Assembly: GCA_019746135.1 (NCBI GenBank)
Contig: JAIESI010000004.1
Location: forward strand, 1 to 64,000
Length of the DNA: 64,000 bases
Reading direction: 5' to 3'
Origin: Xanthobacteraceae bacterium
GTDB lineage: Bacteria; Pseudomonadota; Alphaproteobacteria; Rhizobiales; Xanthobacteraceae
Below, piece after piece: positions 53,561 to 61,807 of the stretch. The notes under the pieces are model-generated. The model was not told the origin of the DNA. It saw only the letters and a list, made by a program, of their open reading frames with translations, and searched no databases. Position 1 is the first letter of the stretch. Each line of letters opens with the position of its first letter. A program made the translations under genes and the position numbers.

Positions 53561-54514
53561 TCACGGCAGCGCAGCCCGCGCCAAGACCTGTGTCGAATGG
53601 TCCGACGTCGCCGTCTCCGTCAACGCCTTGCGAAATTCCGTCAGGACCAGGGTGACCACGGGAAGCACCGGCGCGTTCGGACGGCGCAGCACCGCGAGCT
53701 GCCTTTTCCACCGCGCCGCGCTCAGCGGAACCGGCCGCAGGATCTTGTTCTTTTCTTCGCTCCATATCGACATCCGCGGCAACATGGTGATCAGGTCGCT
53801 CGACACGACCACCGATTTCAGCGTCTGAATGGAATTGGCGGTCAGCGTCACCGGCGGCAAATCCAGGTTGGCGTTGGCGAACAGCGTCTGGAAACGCCGC
53901 CAGATCAAGCCGCCTCGCTCCTGCAGGGCCCAGCTGTATTCGCGAAGGTCCTTTTGCGTCGGCGATTTCTTTTTCGCAATCGGATGCGCGGCGCGCGTGA
54001 CGATGCAGATTTCATCATTGACCAACGGGGTCACGCGGATGTTGTCTTCGGTCAGGTCCGGCGGCGCCGCGGCCAGGGCGAAATCGATCTCGCCGCGCAG
54101 CAGGGCTCGTGTGAGCTGATGGTTCGGCGCTTCGACGATGTGCAATTGAATTCCCGGCAATTTGAGCCGCACCCGGTTGAGCACGATCGGCAGAATGTCC
54201 GGCACGAGGCTCGGCAGAATTCCGACCCGGGCCGAGCCTTTTGACGTGCCCCTGAGCAGGTCGATTTCCTCGAGCGCGCGATGCAACCCGGTTTCCAGCG
54301 ACGTGGCGTGCGGCAACAGCGACTGCCCGAAGGCCGTCAGCTCCATCCCGGTCGAATGACGCAGAAAGAGCTGAACGCCGAGATCCTGTTCGAGCTTGCG
54401 CAGCGTCCGGCTGACCGCCGGTTGCGTGAGCGACAGGGCCGAGGCCGCCGCGCCGACACTGCCGAGCCGCGCGATCGCCAGGAATGCGTTCAGTCCACGG
54501 TGGTCCATGGCCAT
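53561..54514 (-). CDS. LysR-family regulator
   Basis: 317 residues from the ATG at 54514 (ATG 54508 or TTG 54520 are alternatives). The N-terminal helix-turn-helix is LNAFLAIARLGSVGAAASALSL followed by TQPAVSRTLRKLEQDLGVQLF. The effector domain begins ARVGILPSLVPDILP. It is divergent from the long operon at 54605, with 90 bases between them that contain a 14-bp dyad, so it is the probable regulator of that operon, responding to a pathway intermediate. The tRNA lies 13 bases downstream. Confidence 0.92.
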   Translation of the reverse strand: MAMDHRGLNAFLAIARLGSVGAAASALSLTQPAVSRTLRKLEQDLGVQLFLRHSTGMELTAFGQSLLPHATSLETGLHRALEEIDLLRGTSKGSARVGILPSLVPDILPIVLNRVRLKLPGIQLHIVEAPNHQLTRALLRGEIDFALAAAPPDLTEDNIRVTPLVNDEICIVTRAAHPIAKKKSPTQKDLREYSWALQERGGLIWRRFQTLFANANLDLPPVTLTANSIQTLKSVVVSSDLITMLPRMSIWSEEKNKILRPVPLSAARWKRQLAVLRRPNAPVLPVVTLVLTEFRKALTETATSDHSTQVLARAALP

Positions 54515-54526
54515 GCACAATTGTTA

Positions 54527-54540
54527 TGGCCTTGAGGCCA
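54527..54540. promoter_or_regulatory. Candidate LysR operator
   Basis: TGGCCT-TG-AGGCCA is a perfect 6-bp dyad 12 bases upstream of the LysR start and 64 bases before the first operon gene. LysR proteins usually bind such dyads in the shared promoter. Not a classical T-N11-A half-site pair, so tentative. Confidence 0.45.
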
Positions 54541-54604
54541 AAAAGCAATGGCGGCAGTCCGGGAAGCGGCACAAGCTGTCGCGGAGCCCTAGCGGGAGCG
54601 TGGA

Positions 54605-55813
54605 ATGCCAGTTGCTTACGTGAACGGACAGGTGATCGACGGGCGCGGCAAGGCCTTCACCGGCTATGTCATCGTCGATCAGGACAAGATCGCCGAGGTG
54701 GGGCAGGGCGCTCCGCCCGCCCTGGCCGAGTCGATCGTCCGCAAGGACCTGACGGCGAAATCCATTCTTCCGGGATTGATCGACTGTCACGTGCATCTGC
54801 GGAGCGACGGCCTCGCCGACCCGCGCGCCCAGCAGGCCGGCGACACGGACGCGGTGGCCCTGTTGCGCTCGGCGCGCAATGCGCGGCGCACTCTCGAATG
54901 CGGCGTGACCACGATCCGCGATTGCGGCTCGCGCGGCGGGATCGATTTTGCGCTGCGCACCGCGTCACAGCAGGGGCTCTGCCCGACGCCCCGGCTGGTG
55001 CTGAGCGGCCTGATCGTCTGCATGACCGGCGGGCACGGCTGGCAGCTCGGCCACGAAGCCGACGGCCCGGATGCCGTGCGCCGCGCGGCGCGGACGCAGA
55101 TCAAGCTGGGCGCCGACAACGTCAAGCTGATCGCCAGCGGCGGCATCCTGAGCCCGGGCAGCGAGATCGGCGCGCCACAGTTCACCGCCGAGGAAATGCG
55201 CGCCGCGGTGGAGGAGGCGCATGCCGCCGGCAAGATCAGTTGCGCACACGCGCATGGTGCAACCGCGATCAAGAACGCGGTCAAGGCCGGCGTCGATTCC
55301 GTCGAGCATGGCTACCTGCTCGACGACGAGGGCATCGAGCTCATGCTCCAACGCGGCACTTATCTCGTGGCGACCTCGGCCGCGGTCCGCAACGTGGTCA
55401 AGCACGGCACCGGGGCGGGCGTCCGTCCCGACGTCGTTCGCAAGGCGCAGTCGGCCATCGACCAGCACATCGCGAGCTTCAAGAAGGCACACAAGGCCGG
55501 CGTGAAGCTCGCCATGGGCACCGATACCGGCGTGCCCTACACCCAGCACGGCAACAACCTCGACGAGGTCGTCTATCTGGTCGAGATGGGACTGACGCCG
55601 ATGGAGGCGCTTTCGGTCACGACCATCCACGCCGCCAAGCTCCTGAAGATGGACGACCGGATCGGAAGCCTCGAAGCCGGCAAGCTCGCCGACTTCGTGA
55701 TCGTCGACGGCGATCCGCTCAAGGACATTTCCATGCTTCAGGACAAGAGCAGAATTCTCACGGTGGCCGTCGGCGGCCAGGTGATGGTGGAACGCGAAGC
55801 AGCCAAGCGCTGA
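54605..55813 (+). CDS. Metal-dependent amidohydrolase (imidazolonepropionase-like)
   Basis: 402 residues. Metal and catalytic motifs of the amidohydrolase superfamily are complete: LPGLIDCHVHLRSDG (H-x-H), NVKLIASGGIL (carboxylated Lys), AHAHGATAIKNAVKAGVDSVEHG (two His) and MGTDTGVPYTQHG (Asp). Such enzymes act on cyclic or peptide amides (for example Xaa-Pro dipeptidase-like and prolidase-like members). First gene of a long operon with GGGAG six bases before the ATG. A closely similar paralog ends the operon at 61808. Confidence 0.9.
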   Translation: MPVAYVNGQVIDGRGKAFTGYVIVDQDKIAEVGQGAPPALAESIVRKDLTAKSILPGLIDCHVHLRSDGLADPRAQQAGDTDAVALLRSARNARRTLECGVTTIRDCGSRGGIDFALRTASQQGLCPTPRLVLSGLIVCMTGGHGWQLGHEADGPDAVRRAARTQIKLGADNVKLIASGGILSPGSEIGAPQFTAEEMRAAVEEAHAAGKISCAHAHGATAIKNAVKAGVDSVEHGYLLDDEGIELMLQRGTYLVATSAAVRNVVKHGTGAGVRPDVVRKAQSAIDQHIASFKKAHKAGVKLAMGTDTGVPYTQHGNNLDEVVYLVEMGLTPMEALSVTTIHAAKLLKMDDRIGSLEAGKLADFVIVDGDPLKDISMLQDKSRILTVAVGGQVMVEREAAKR

Positions 55814-55825
55814 TCGGACGGTGAA

Positions 55826-56737
55826 ATGGAACAAGCTGACAAGATCTGGATGGACGGCGAGATCGTCAACTGGAGCGACGCCCATGTTCATCTGATCAGC
55901 AATACGCTGCAGTACGGCTTCGGCGTCTTTGAAGGCATCCGCTGCTACAAGACGTCGGCCGGTCCGGCGGTGTTCCGCCTCAAGGAGCACCTGGTGCGAT
56001 TGCACAACTCGGCCAAGATCCTGGGCTTCGAGGTTCCCTACAGCGTCGAAAAACTCACCGAAGCGACAAAGCAGATCATCCGCGAGAACCGGTTCGAGCA
56101 GTGCTACATCCGCCCGATTGCGTATATCGGCTATGGCGGCATGGGACTTGCCTACGACGAATGCAAGATCAATGTTTCCATCGCGGTGTGGCACTGGGGC
56201 GAGTATGTGGGCCACGGCACGCTGGAAAAGGGCAGCCGGGTCAAGGTCTCGAGTTACGTGCGCCAGCACATCAACACCAACATGTCGAAGGCCAAGGCGT
56301 GCGGCAACTACATGCTGTTCCAGATGGCGCGCACCGAGGCGAAGCGCGACGGTTATGACGAGGCGATCCTGCTCGACGCCAACGGTCACGTGGCGGAAGG
56401 GGCGGTCGAGCACATTTTCCTCGTTCGCGACGGCGCGCTGGTGACGCCGCCGTTGACCCATCTGCTGGACGGGATCACCCGCGACGCGGTGATCCGGATC
56501 GCGCGCGCCAACGGCATCGAGGTCCGGGAGGAGCTGTTCTCCCGCGACTACATGCTGACGTCCGACGAGGTGTTTTTCGCAGGGACAGGCGCCGAGGTCA
56601 CCCCGGTGGTCGAGATCGACAACCGCAAGATCGGCGACGGCAAGCGCGGGCCGCTGACCACGGCGATCCAGAAGGATTTTTTCGACGTGGTCTACGGCCG
56701 CACCAACCGCTGGGCGGAATGGCGAACCCCGGTCTGA
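55826..56737 (+). CDS. Class IV (branched-chain) aminotransferase
   Basis: 303 residues. The fold-type IV PLP enzyme features are SNTLQYGFGVFEGIRCYKT, FRLKEHLVRLHNSAKIL, and the PLP lysine in HINTNMSKAKACGNYM (about 157). VAEGAVEHIFLVRDGALVTPP is typical of IlvE. The sequence looks like branched-chain aminotransferase, but placement in a catabolic operon suggests it removes or adds an amino group on an operon intermediate instead of supplying amino acids. Twelve bases after the amidohydrolase stop. Confidence 0.88.
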   Translation: MEQADKIWMDGEIVNWSDAHVHLISNTLQYGFGVFEGIRCYKTSAGPAVFRLKEHLVRLHNSAKILGFEVPYSVEKLTEATKQIIRENRFEQCYIRPIAYIGYGGMGLAYDECKINVSIAVWHWGEYVGHGTLEKGSRVKVSSYVRQHINTNMSKAKACGNYMLFQMARTEAKRDGYDEAILLDANGHVAEGAVEHIFLVRDGALVTPPLTHLLDGITRDAVIRIARANGIEVREELFSRDYMLTSDEVFFAGTGAEVTPVVEIDNRKIGDGKRGPLTTAIQKDFFDVVYGRTNRWAEWRTPV

Positions 56738-56759
56738 GCCGAAGTCAGGGACTTGAGCA

Positions 56760-57917
56760 ATGGCACCGATGCCGCCCGACGAATATCCCAGCCGCATCCG
56801 GCGCGCGCGGGAATTGATGCGGCAGCGGGGCATCGACGGCCTGATCGTCACCGACGCCATGCACTACTCCTATTTCACGGGTCACAAGGTCGCCTCGTGG
56901 ATGCGGTCGCGGCCCGCCGTCTTCGTGCTGCCGCTCGATGGCGCACCGGCGCTGATCACCTGGTCGGGCCCGGGGATGTTCGCGCGGCTTTACAACCAGC
57001 CGTTTCCGTCGTGGGTCGAGGACCGCCGGATCTATCCGGAGGTGCCGTTCACGCCGGAGCCGCGCGTCGACTGGGGCATCGCCGACATCCTGAAGGAGCG
57101 GGGGCTGACGGCGGGCACGCTTGGCATCGAGCTCGGACGGGAAACCTGGCTCGGCATTGCCGTGGTGGATTTCGAGCTCTTGAAGGAGCAGGTGCCCAGG
57201 GCGCGGTTCGTCGATTCCGGGCCGGTGGTGTGGGGCTGCCGGCTGATCAAATCGGAATGGGAAATCGATTGCATGCGCCAGGCCTGCGCGATCGGCGGCA
57301 AGGCGTGGCAGCGCGTATTCGAGGAGCTGCGCCCCGGAGTGAGCGCGGCCGCCGTGCAGAGGGACGTGCTGCGCTATTACCTCGAAGGCGGGGCCGATCT
57401 GAATTCCGAGCCGCCGACCGTGCTCGGCGCGACCGGCGCCAACCGCACGTTCCAGAAGGGCGACGTGCTCTACATCGACGGCGGCTGCAACTACTCCGGC
57501 TACAAGATGGACTATGCCCGGCGCGCCGTGTTCGGGCCGCCGTCAGCACGACAGCAATCAGAACATGACGGCATGTGGGGCATTCTCAACGAGATCATCG
57601 CCCGCATGAAACCCGGCGTGTCGATGCGCGAGCTGTTCGAGTACTCCCAGAGCCGCCTGGCGGAGCATCCCGAATGGCGCAACTATTCGGATCATCCGTC
57701 CAAGAGGATCGGCCACGGCATCGGGCTTGAAAACGAGCCGCCGTCGATCTCGGCAACCGACGACACGATCATCGAGGTGGGCATGGCGCTGACGCCGGAG
57801 CCCAAGATCGAGAGCGTGGACGGGCTGCTGAACCCGGAGGAGCACGTCGTGATCCGCCCTGCGGGCTGCGAGGTTCTCTCCGCCGGATCGGATTGGAAAC
57901 TTCATGTTGTGTCCTGA
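56760..57917 (+). CDS. M24-family peptidase/creatinase-like protein
   Basis: 385 residues. An N-terminal creatinase-like domain (about 1-155) with VTDAMHYSYFTGHKVASWM precedes the pita-bread catalytic domain. Metal ligands are in YIDGGCNYSGYKMDYARRA (two Asp), GHGIGLENEPPS (His), LTPEPKIE (Glu) and PEEHVVIRP (Glu). It may be a Xaa-Pro aminopeptidase or a C-N hydrolase of the creatinase type. Context with two amidohydrolases and a cyclodeaminase-like protein favours a small amino-acid derivative as substrate. Confidence 0.88.
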   Translation: MAPMPPDEYPSRIRRARELMRQRGIDGLIVTDAMHYSYFTGHKVASWMRSRPAVFVLPLDGAPALITWSGPGMFARLYNQPFPSWVEDRRIYPEVPFTPEPRVDWGIADILKERGLTAGTLGIELGRETWLGIAVVDFELLKEQVPRARFVDSGPVVWGCRLIKSEWEIDCMRQACAIGGKAWQRVFEELRPGVSAAAVQRDVLRYYLEGGADLNSEPPTVLGATGANRTFQKGDVLYIDGGCNYSGYKMDYARRAVFGPPSARQQSEHDGMWGILNEIIARMKPGVSMRELFEYSQSRLAEHPEWRNYSDHPSKRIGHGIGLENEPPSISATDDTIIEVGMALTPEPKIESVDGLLNPEEHVVIRPAGCEVLSAGSDWKLHVVS

Positions 57918-57926
57918 GCGCACTCG

Positions 57927-58904
57927 ATGAAAATCCGGCTGCTCAACGAGACGAACATCCGCGCGGTCGCTCCGGCGCTGACCGAGATCGTTTCGCTGGT
58001 CGAACAGGCCTATCGCCTCGACGCCGACGGCAAGGCCGAGGTTCCGACCAAGATCGGCGTCCATCCGGCGCGCGCCAACACCTTCCTTCATGCCATGCCG
58101 GCCTGGGTGGGCGGCTCGCCTGCGTCGCTCGGAATGAAATGGGTTTCGTACTTCCCCGGCAATTTCGATCGCGGCCTGCCGGACTCGACCGGCATCATCA
58201 TTCTCAACGATCCGGACATCGGCCTGCCGTGCTGCATCATGGAAGGGATGTACGTCACGTTCATCCGCACCGCGGCCTGCGCCGCAGTCGCAGCGAAATA
58301 CCTCGCGCCGCGGCCGCCGAAAACGCTGGGGCTGATCGGTTGCGGCGGGCTCGGGCTGTGGTCGCTGCGCGTCTTCACGGCGAATTTTCCGACCATCGAG
58401 CGGGTGCTGGTGTCGTCGCGCACGGCGAAATCGCGGCAGGCGTTCTGCGAGAAGATGTCGCAGGAGGTCAAAGCCAAGATCGTTCCGGTTGACGATCCGT
58501 CGGACGCGGTTCGTGATGCGGACATCGTGATCACATCGATCCCGCCAGGCGACATCAGGCCGGTCTCGGGCAAGGCCGTCCGGCCCGGTGCGCTGATCAT
58601 TCCGCTCGACCTGGTGAACTCGTGGCAGGATGACGTGCTGGCTGCGGTCGACGGCGTTGCCGCCGACAATCCGCCGCACTTCGCCGCGCAGGTCGAGGCC
58701 AAGCGAGCAACGGCGTTTCCCGCGCTCAAGCAGGCGGTCCGAATCCAGGATCTGGTCGCCGGGACATCGCCGCGCGCTGCGGCGTCCGCTCGCCACATCG
58801 TCGCGGTCTGCGGCATCGCCAGCACCGACGTGGTGGTCGGCTGGGAAATTTACCGGCGCGCCCAGGTGGCCAACGCCGGGCTCGAATTCGATATGCTGGG
58901 CTAA
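57927..58904 (+). CDS. Ornithine cyclodeaminase/mu-crystallin-family protein
   Basis: 325 residues, ten bases after the M24 gene. Rossmann motif LGLIGCGGLGLWSLRVF (G-x-G-x2-G, about 134-140) and the family entries HAMPAWVGGSPASLGMKWVS and TAACAAVAAKYLAP. Family members are ornithine cyclodeaminases, alanine dehydrogenases or ketimine reductases that form or reduce cyclic imino acids. Precise function is unknown. Fits a pathway that handles an amino acid or cyclic imine. Confidence 0.88.
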   Translation: MKIRLLNETNIRAVAPALTEIVSLVEQAYRLDADGKAEVPTKIGVHPARANTFLHAMPAWVGGSPASLGMKWVSYFPGNFDRGLPDSTGIIILNDPDIGLPCCIMEGMYVTFIRTAACAAVAAKYLAPRPPKTLGLIGCGGLGLWSLRVFTANFPTIERVLVSSRTAKSRQAFCEKMSQEVKAKIVPVDDPSDAVRDADIVITSIPPGDIRPVSGKAVRPGALIIPLDLVNSWQDDVLAAVDGVAADNPPHFAAQVEAKRATAFPALKQAVRIQDLVAGTSPRAAASARHIVAVCGIASTDVVVGWEIYRRAQVANAGLEFDMLG

Positions 58905-58925
58905 CCGTCAGCAAGGGGTGCAAAC

Positions 58926-59906
58926 ATGTGCAGCAAGTGGACCAAAGCTCTAACGGCCGGCCTCGTGTCAGTGCTTTGCGCGCTATCGTCGACGGCGTCC
59001 GCCGAGGTCGTTCTGAAGGCCATCACCTACGCTCCGCCGTCGAAGAATGAAGACAGCATGGTGATCTTCAGGAAGTGGATGGAGCGGGTGAACACCGCCG
59101 GCAAAGGCGAGATCCGCATCGAGCTGCTCGGCGGCCCCGAGGTGTTTCCGGTCAGCGACCAGATGAACGCGCTGAGCAAGGGGCTGGTGGACGCGGTGAT
59201 GACCTTCTCGGTGCATACGCCGGTCGTCCCCGAGGTCGACACCACCGGGCTGTCCGACATCACGCCGACCGAGGAGCGGGCGAACGGCTATCTCGCGCTG
59301 CTCGACAAGGCGCACGAGAAGATGAACGTCAAGGTGATCGGCCGGACCGCGACGCAGTCCGGCTTCTACATCTTCTCCAAGCAGCCGATCCGGAAGCTCG
59401 AAGACTTCAAGGGCATCAAGATCCGCTCCCATTCCGGCTACGACCCGCTGTTCAAGAAGGTCGGCGCCACGCCGATCGGGATGAGCATCGCCGAGATCTA
59501 TGGTGCGCTGGAACGCGGCGTGGTGCAGGCCGCGCCGTATCCGATCTTCGTCTATGACATGGGGCTGGCCGAAGTCTCGAAGTTCGTGCTGGCCAACGCC
59601 TTCTGGCCCTCGCACACGACCTTCATCTACGTCAATCTGCGCAAGTTCAACGGCCTGACGCCGAAAGCGCAGAAGATCCTGGTGGACGCGCAGCTCGAGA
59701 ACGAGAAGGATCTGGCGGCCGTGAACGCGCAGCTCATCGCCACCGAGCGCGGCAAGCTCGAAAAGGCGGGCATGACGTTCACCAACCTCTCCAAGGAGGA
59801 AGCCAAGCAGTGGCACGACATGGCCAACCAGAGCCGCTTCGATGCGCTGAACTCCAAGATCAGCGCCGACCAGATGGCGAAGATCAAATCGCTGATCGTT
59901 CGCTGA
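58926..59906 (+). CDS. TRAP transporter substrate-binding protein (DctP type)
   Basis: 326 residues with a signal peptide (cleavage near TASA, about 27). DctP-family features are PIRKLEDFKGIKIRSHSGYD and VGATPIGMSIAEIYGALERGVVQAA, the ligand-contact region. It delivers an unknown organic acid or amino-acid derivative to the DctQM membrane subunits encoded next. An AAGGGG site precedes the ATG. Confidence 0.92.
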   Translation: MCSKWTKALTAGLVSVLCALSSTASAEVVLKAITYAPPSKNEDSMVIFRKWMERVNTAGKGEIRIELLGGPEVFPVSDQMNALSKGLVDAVMTFSVHTPVVPEVDTTGLSDITPTEERANGYLALLDKAHEKMNVKVIGRTATQSGFYIFSKQPIRKLEDFKGIKIRSHSGYDPLFKKVGATPIGMSIAEIYGALERGVVQAAPYPIFVYDMGLAEVSKFVLANAFWPSHTTFIYVNLRKFNGLTPKAQKILVDAQLENEKDLAAVNAQLIATERGKLEKAGMTFTNLSKEEAKQWHDMANQSRFDALNSKISADQMAKIKSLIVR

Positions 59907-59949
59907 CGGACGGCGGGAACGGGGACGTTGACATGAACGGCGGGCGATC

Positions 59950-60471
59950 GTGAGCGTTCGCGAGCGTGCAGGGCGGGCCTTCGATCGTCTGCTCGACGTC
60001 TGCGCGTGGATCGGGTGCGGGATGCTGGCCTTCCAGGTGGTCAGCGTCTCCGTCGAGATCATCTGCCGCTATTTCTTCAACATCTCGTTCAGCGTCATCA
60101 CGCCGCTGAACGAGTGGAGCCTGGTCTATCTGACGTTTCTGGGGGCGGCGTGGCTGCAGCGCGAGGGCGGCCACACCAGCGACGACTCCGTGGTGGCGCT
60201 GCTGCCGCCCTGGGTCGACTGGCTGGCGAAACGGCTCGGCTGGATCCTGGCGCTGGTCACCTGCGGGCTGCTGGTCTGGTTCGGCACGCTGGTGACCTGG
60301 GACAACTACGTGAAGAACACCTACGACTTCTTCAAGCTGTCCGGATTTCCGATCTTCCTCATCACCATCATCATTCCGATCGGCAGTCTGCTCTGGCTGA
60401 TCCAGCTGCTGCGCAAGCAGAGCCGGCCCGGCGCGAGCACGACAACCGACGAAGGCGGCGGGACGATCTGA
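59950..60471 (+). CDS. TRAP transporter small membrane subunit (DctQ type)
   Basis: 173 residues from a GTG. Four membrane helices (about 16-38, 52-70, 93-112, 133-153) with the DctQ hallmark VSVEIICRYFFNISFSVITPLNEWSLVYLTF-like stretch, split here as EIICRYFFN and NEWSLVYLTFLGAAWL. It pairs with DctM. The next gene starts nine bases after its stop. Confidence 0.9.
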   Translation: MSVRERAGRAFDRLLDVCAWIGCGMLAFQVVSVSVEIICRYFFNISFSVITPLNEWSLVYLTFLGAAWLQREGGHTSDDSVVALLPPWVDWLAKRLGWILALVTCGLLVWFGTLVTWDNYVKNTYDFFKLSGFPIFLITIIIPIGSLLWLIQLLRKQSRPGASTTTDEGGGTI

Positions 60472-60480
60472 GAATCGGTC

Positions 60481-61791
60481 ATGGAGTGGTACGCCGCATT
60501 CTCGCTGCTGATGACGACGTTCTTCGTCCTGGTGCTGCTGGGCGTTCCGGTCGTCTTCGCGTTCTTCGGCACCAACGTCATCTTCCTCGGCTACTTCATG
60601 GGGGCCGCGGGCTTCGAGCTCCTGATCGACAGCGTGTACGGCAGCCTGTCGGTGTTCGTGCTGCTGCCGATCACCATGTTCATCCTGCAGGGCGAAATCC
60701 TGTTCAGGACCGGCCTCGTCACCAAGATGATCGACGCGCTCGACAGCTGGCTTGGCTCGGTGCCGGGCCGGCTCTCGCTGCTGGCGGTCGGGGCCGGCAC
60801 CATTCTCGCCTCGCTGTCGGGGGCGAGCATCGGCACCACGGCGATGCTGACGCGGACGCTGGCGCCGGCCATGCAGCAGCGCGGCTACAGCAAGAACATG
60901 AGCGTCGGGCCGCTGCTCGGCAGCGGCGGCCTCGCCGTGATGATGCCGCACAGCGCGCTCGGCGTGATCCTCGCCGTGATCGCCGGCGTGTCGGTCGGCA
61001 AGCTCCTGATCGCCATCATCATCCCGGGCCTGCTGCTGGCGCTCTGCTACGTGATCTACATCGTCGGCGTGTGCGCGATCGATCCGAAGGAGGCGCCCAA
61101 ATACACGGCGGAAAAGATCCCGCTCCGCGAGCGCCTGGACCTGACCTTCAAGTACGTGATCCCGCTGACGGTGCTGATCGTGGCGATGATCGCCGTCATC
61201 TTCTTCGGCATTGCGACGCCGACCGAGGCCGCCTCGCTCGGCACGTTCGCCTCGTTTGCGCTCGCCGCGATCTACGGCCGTCTCACCTGGGCGGCGACCC
61301 GCGACGCGATGTTCTCCACCCTGAAGATCTCGGTGATGGTGCTGGCGATCCTGGCCGCGTCGCAGGCCTTCACCCAGCTTCTCGCCTACACCGGCTCGGC
61401 GCAGAAGCTGGTGCAGATCGCCGGCAGCCTGCCGATCCCGCCGATCTGGGTGATCGTGCTGATGCACTTCGTCACGCTGCTCTTGGGCGGCCCGATCGGC
61501 GGCATTCCGCTGATCATGATGACCATCCCGATCTTCCTGCCGGTGGTGAAGGCGCTCGGCTACGATCCGATCTGGTTCTGCGCGGCGATGCTTCTGAACG
61601 TCGAGCTGGCGCAGATCACGCCGCCGTTCGGCATCCTGCTTTACGTGGTTCGCGGCATCATGCCGAACACGACGATGGGCGAGGTGACCCGCGCGGCGGT
61701 GCCGATCATCGTCATTCAGCTCATCGTCATGGCGCTGCTGATCTTCGTCCCGGCGCTGTCGCTGTGGCTGCCGAGCTACATGACCCGATGA
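60481..61791 (+). CDS. TRAP transporter large membrane subunit (DctM type)
   Basis: 436 residues with about 12 membrane helices. Family signatures are ASLSGASIGTTAMLTRTLAPAM, GGLAVMMPHSALGVILAV, and the conserved FGIATPTEAASLGTFASF and AQITPPFGILLYVVRG. It uses an ion gradient (usually Na+) to import the solute bound by the DctP partner. It precedes the second amidohydrolase by 16 bases. Confidence 0.93.
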   Translation: MEWYAAFSLLMTTFFVLVLLGVPVVFAFFGTNVIFLGYFMGAAGFELLIDSVYGSLSVFVLLPITMFILQGEILFRTGLVTKMIDALDSWLGSVPGRLSLLAVGAGTILASLSGASIGTTAMLTRTLAPAMQQRGYSKNMSVGPLLGSGGLAVMMPHSALGVILAVIAGVSVGKLLIAIIIPGLLLALCYVIYIVGVCAIDPKEAPKYTAEKIPLRERLDLTFKYVIPLTVLIVAMIAVIFFGIATPTEAASLGTFASFALAAIYGRLTWAATRDAMFSTLKISVMVLAILAASQAFTQLLAYTGSAQKLVQIAGSLPIPPIWVIVLMHFVTLLLGGPIGGIPLIMMTIPIFLPVVKALGYDPIWFCAAMLLNVELAQITPPFGILLYVVRGIMPNTTMGEVTRAAVPIIVIQLIVMALLIFVPALSLWLPSYMTR

Positions 61792-61807
61792 CCAGGGCGA
61801 GGCTCTC

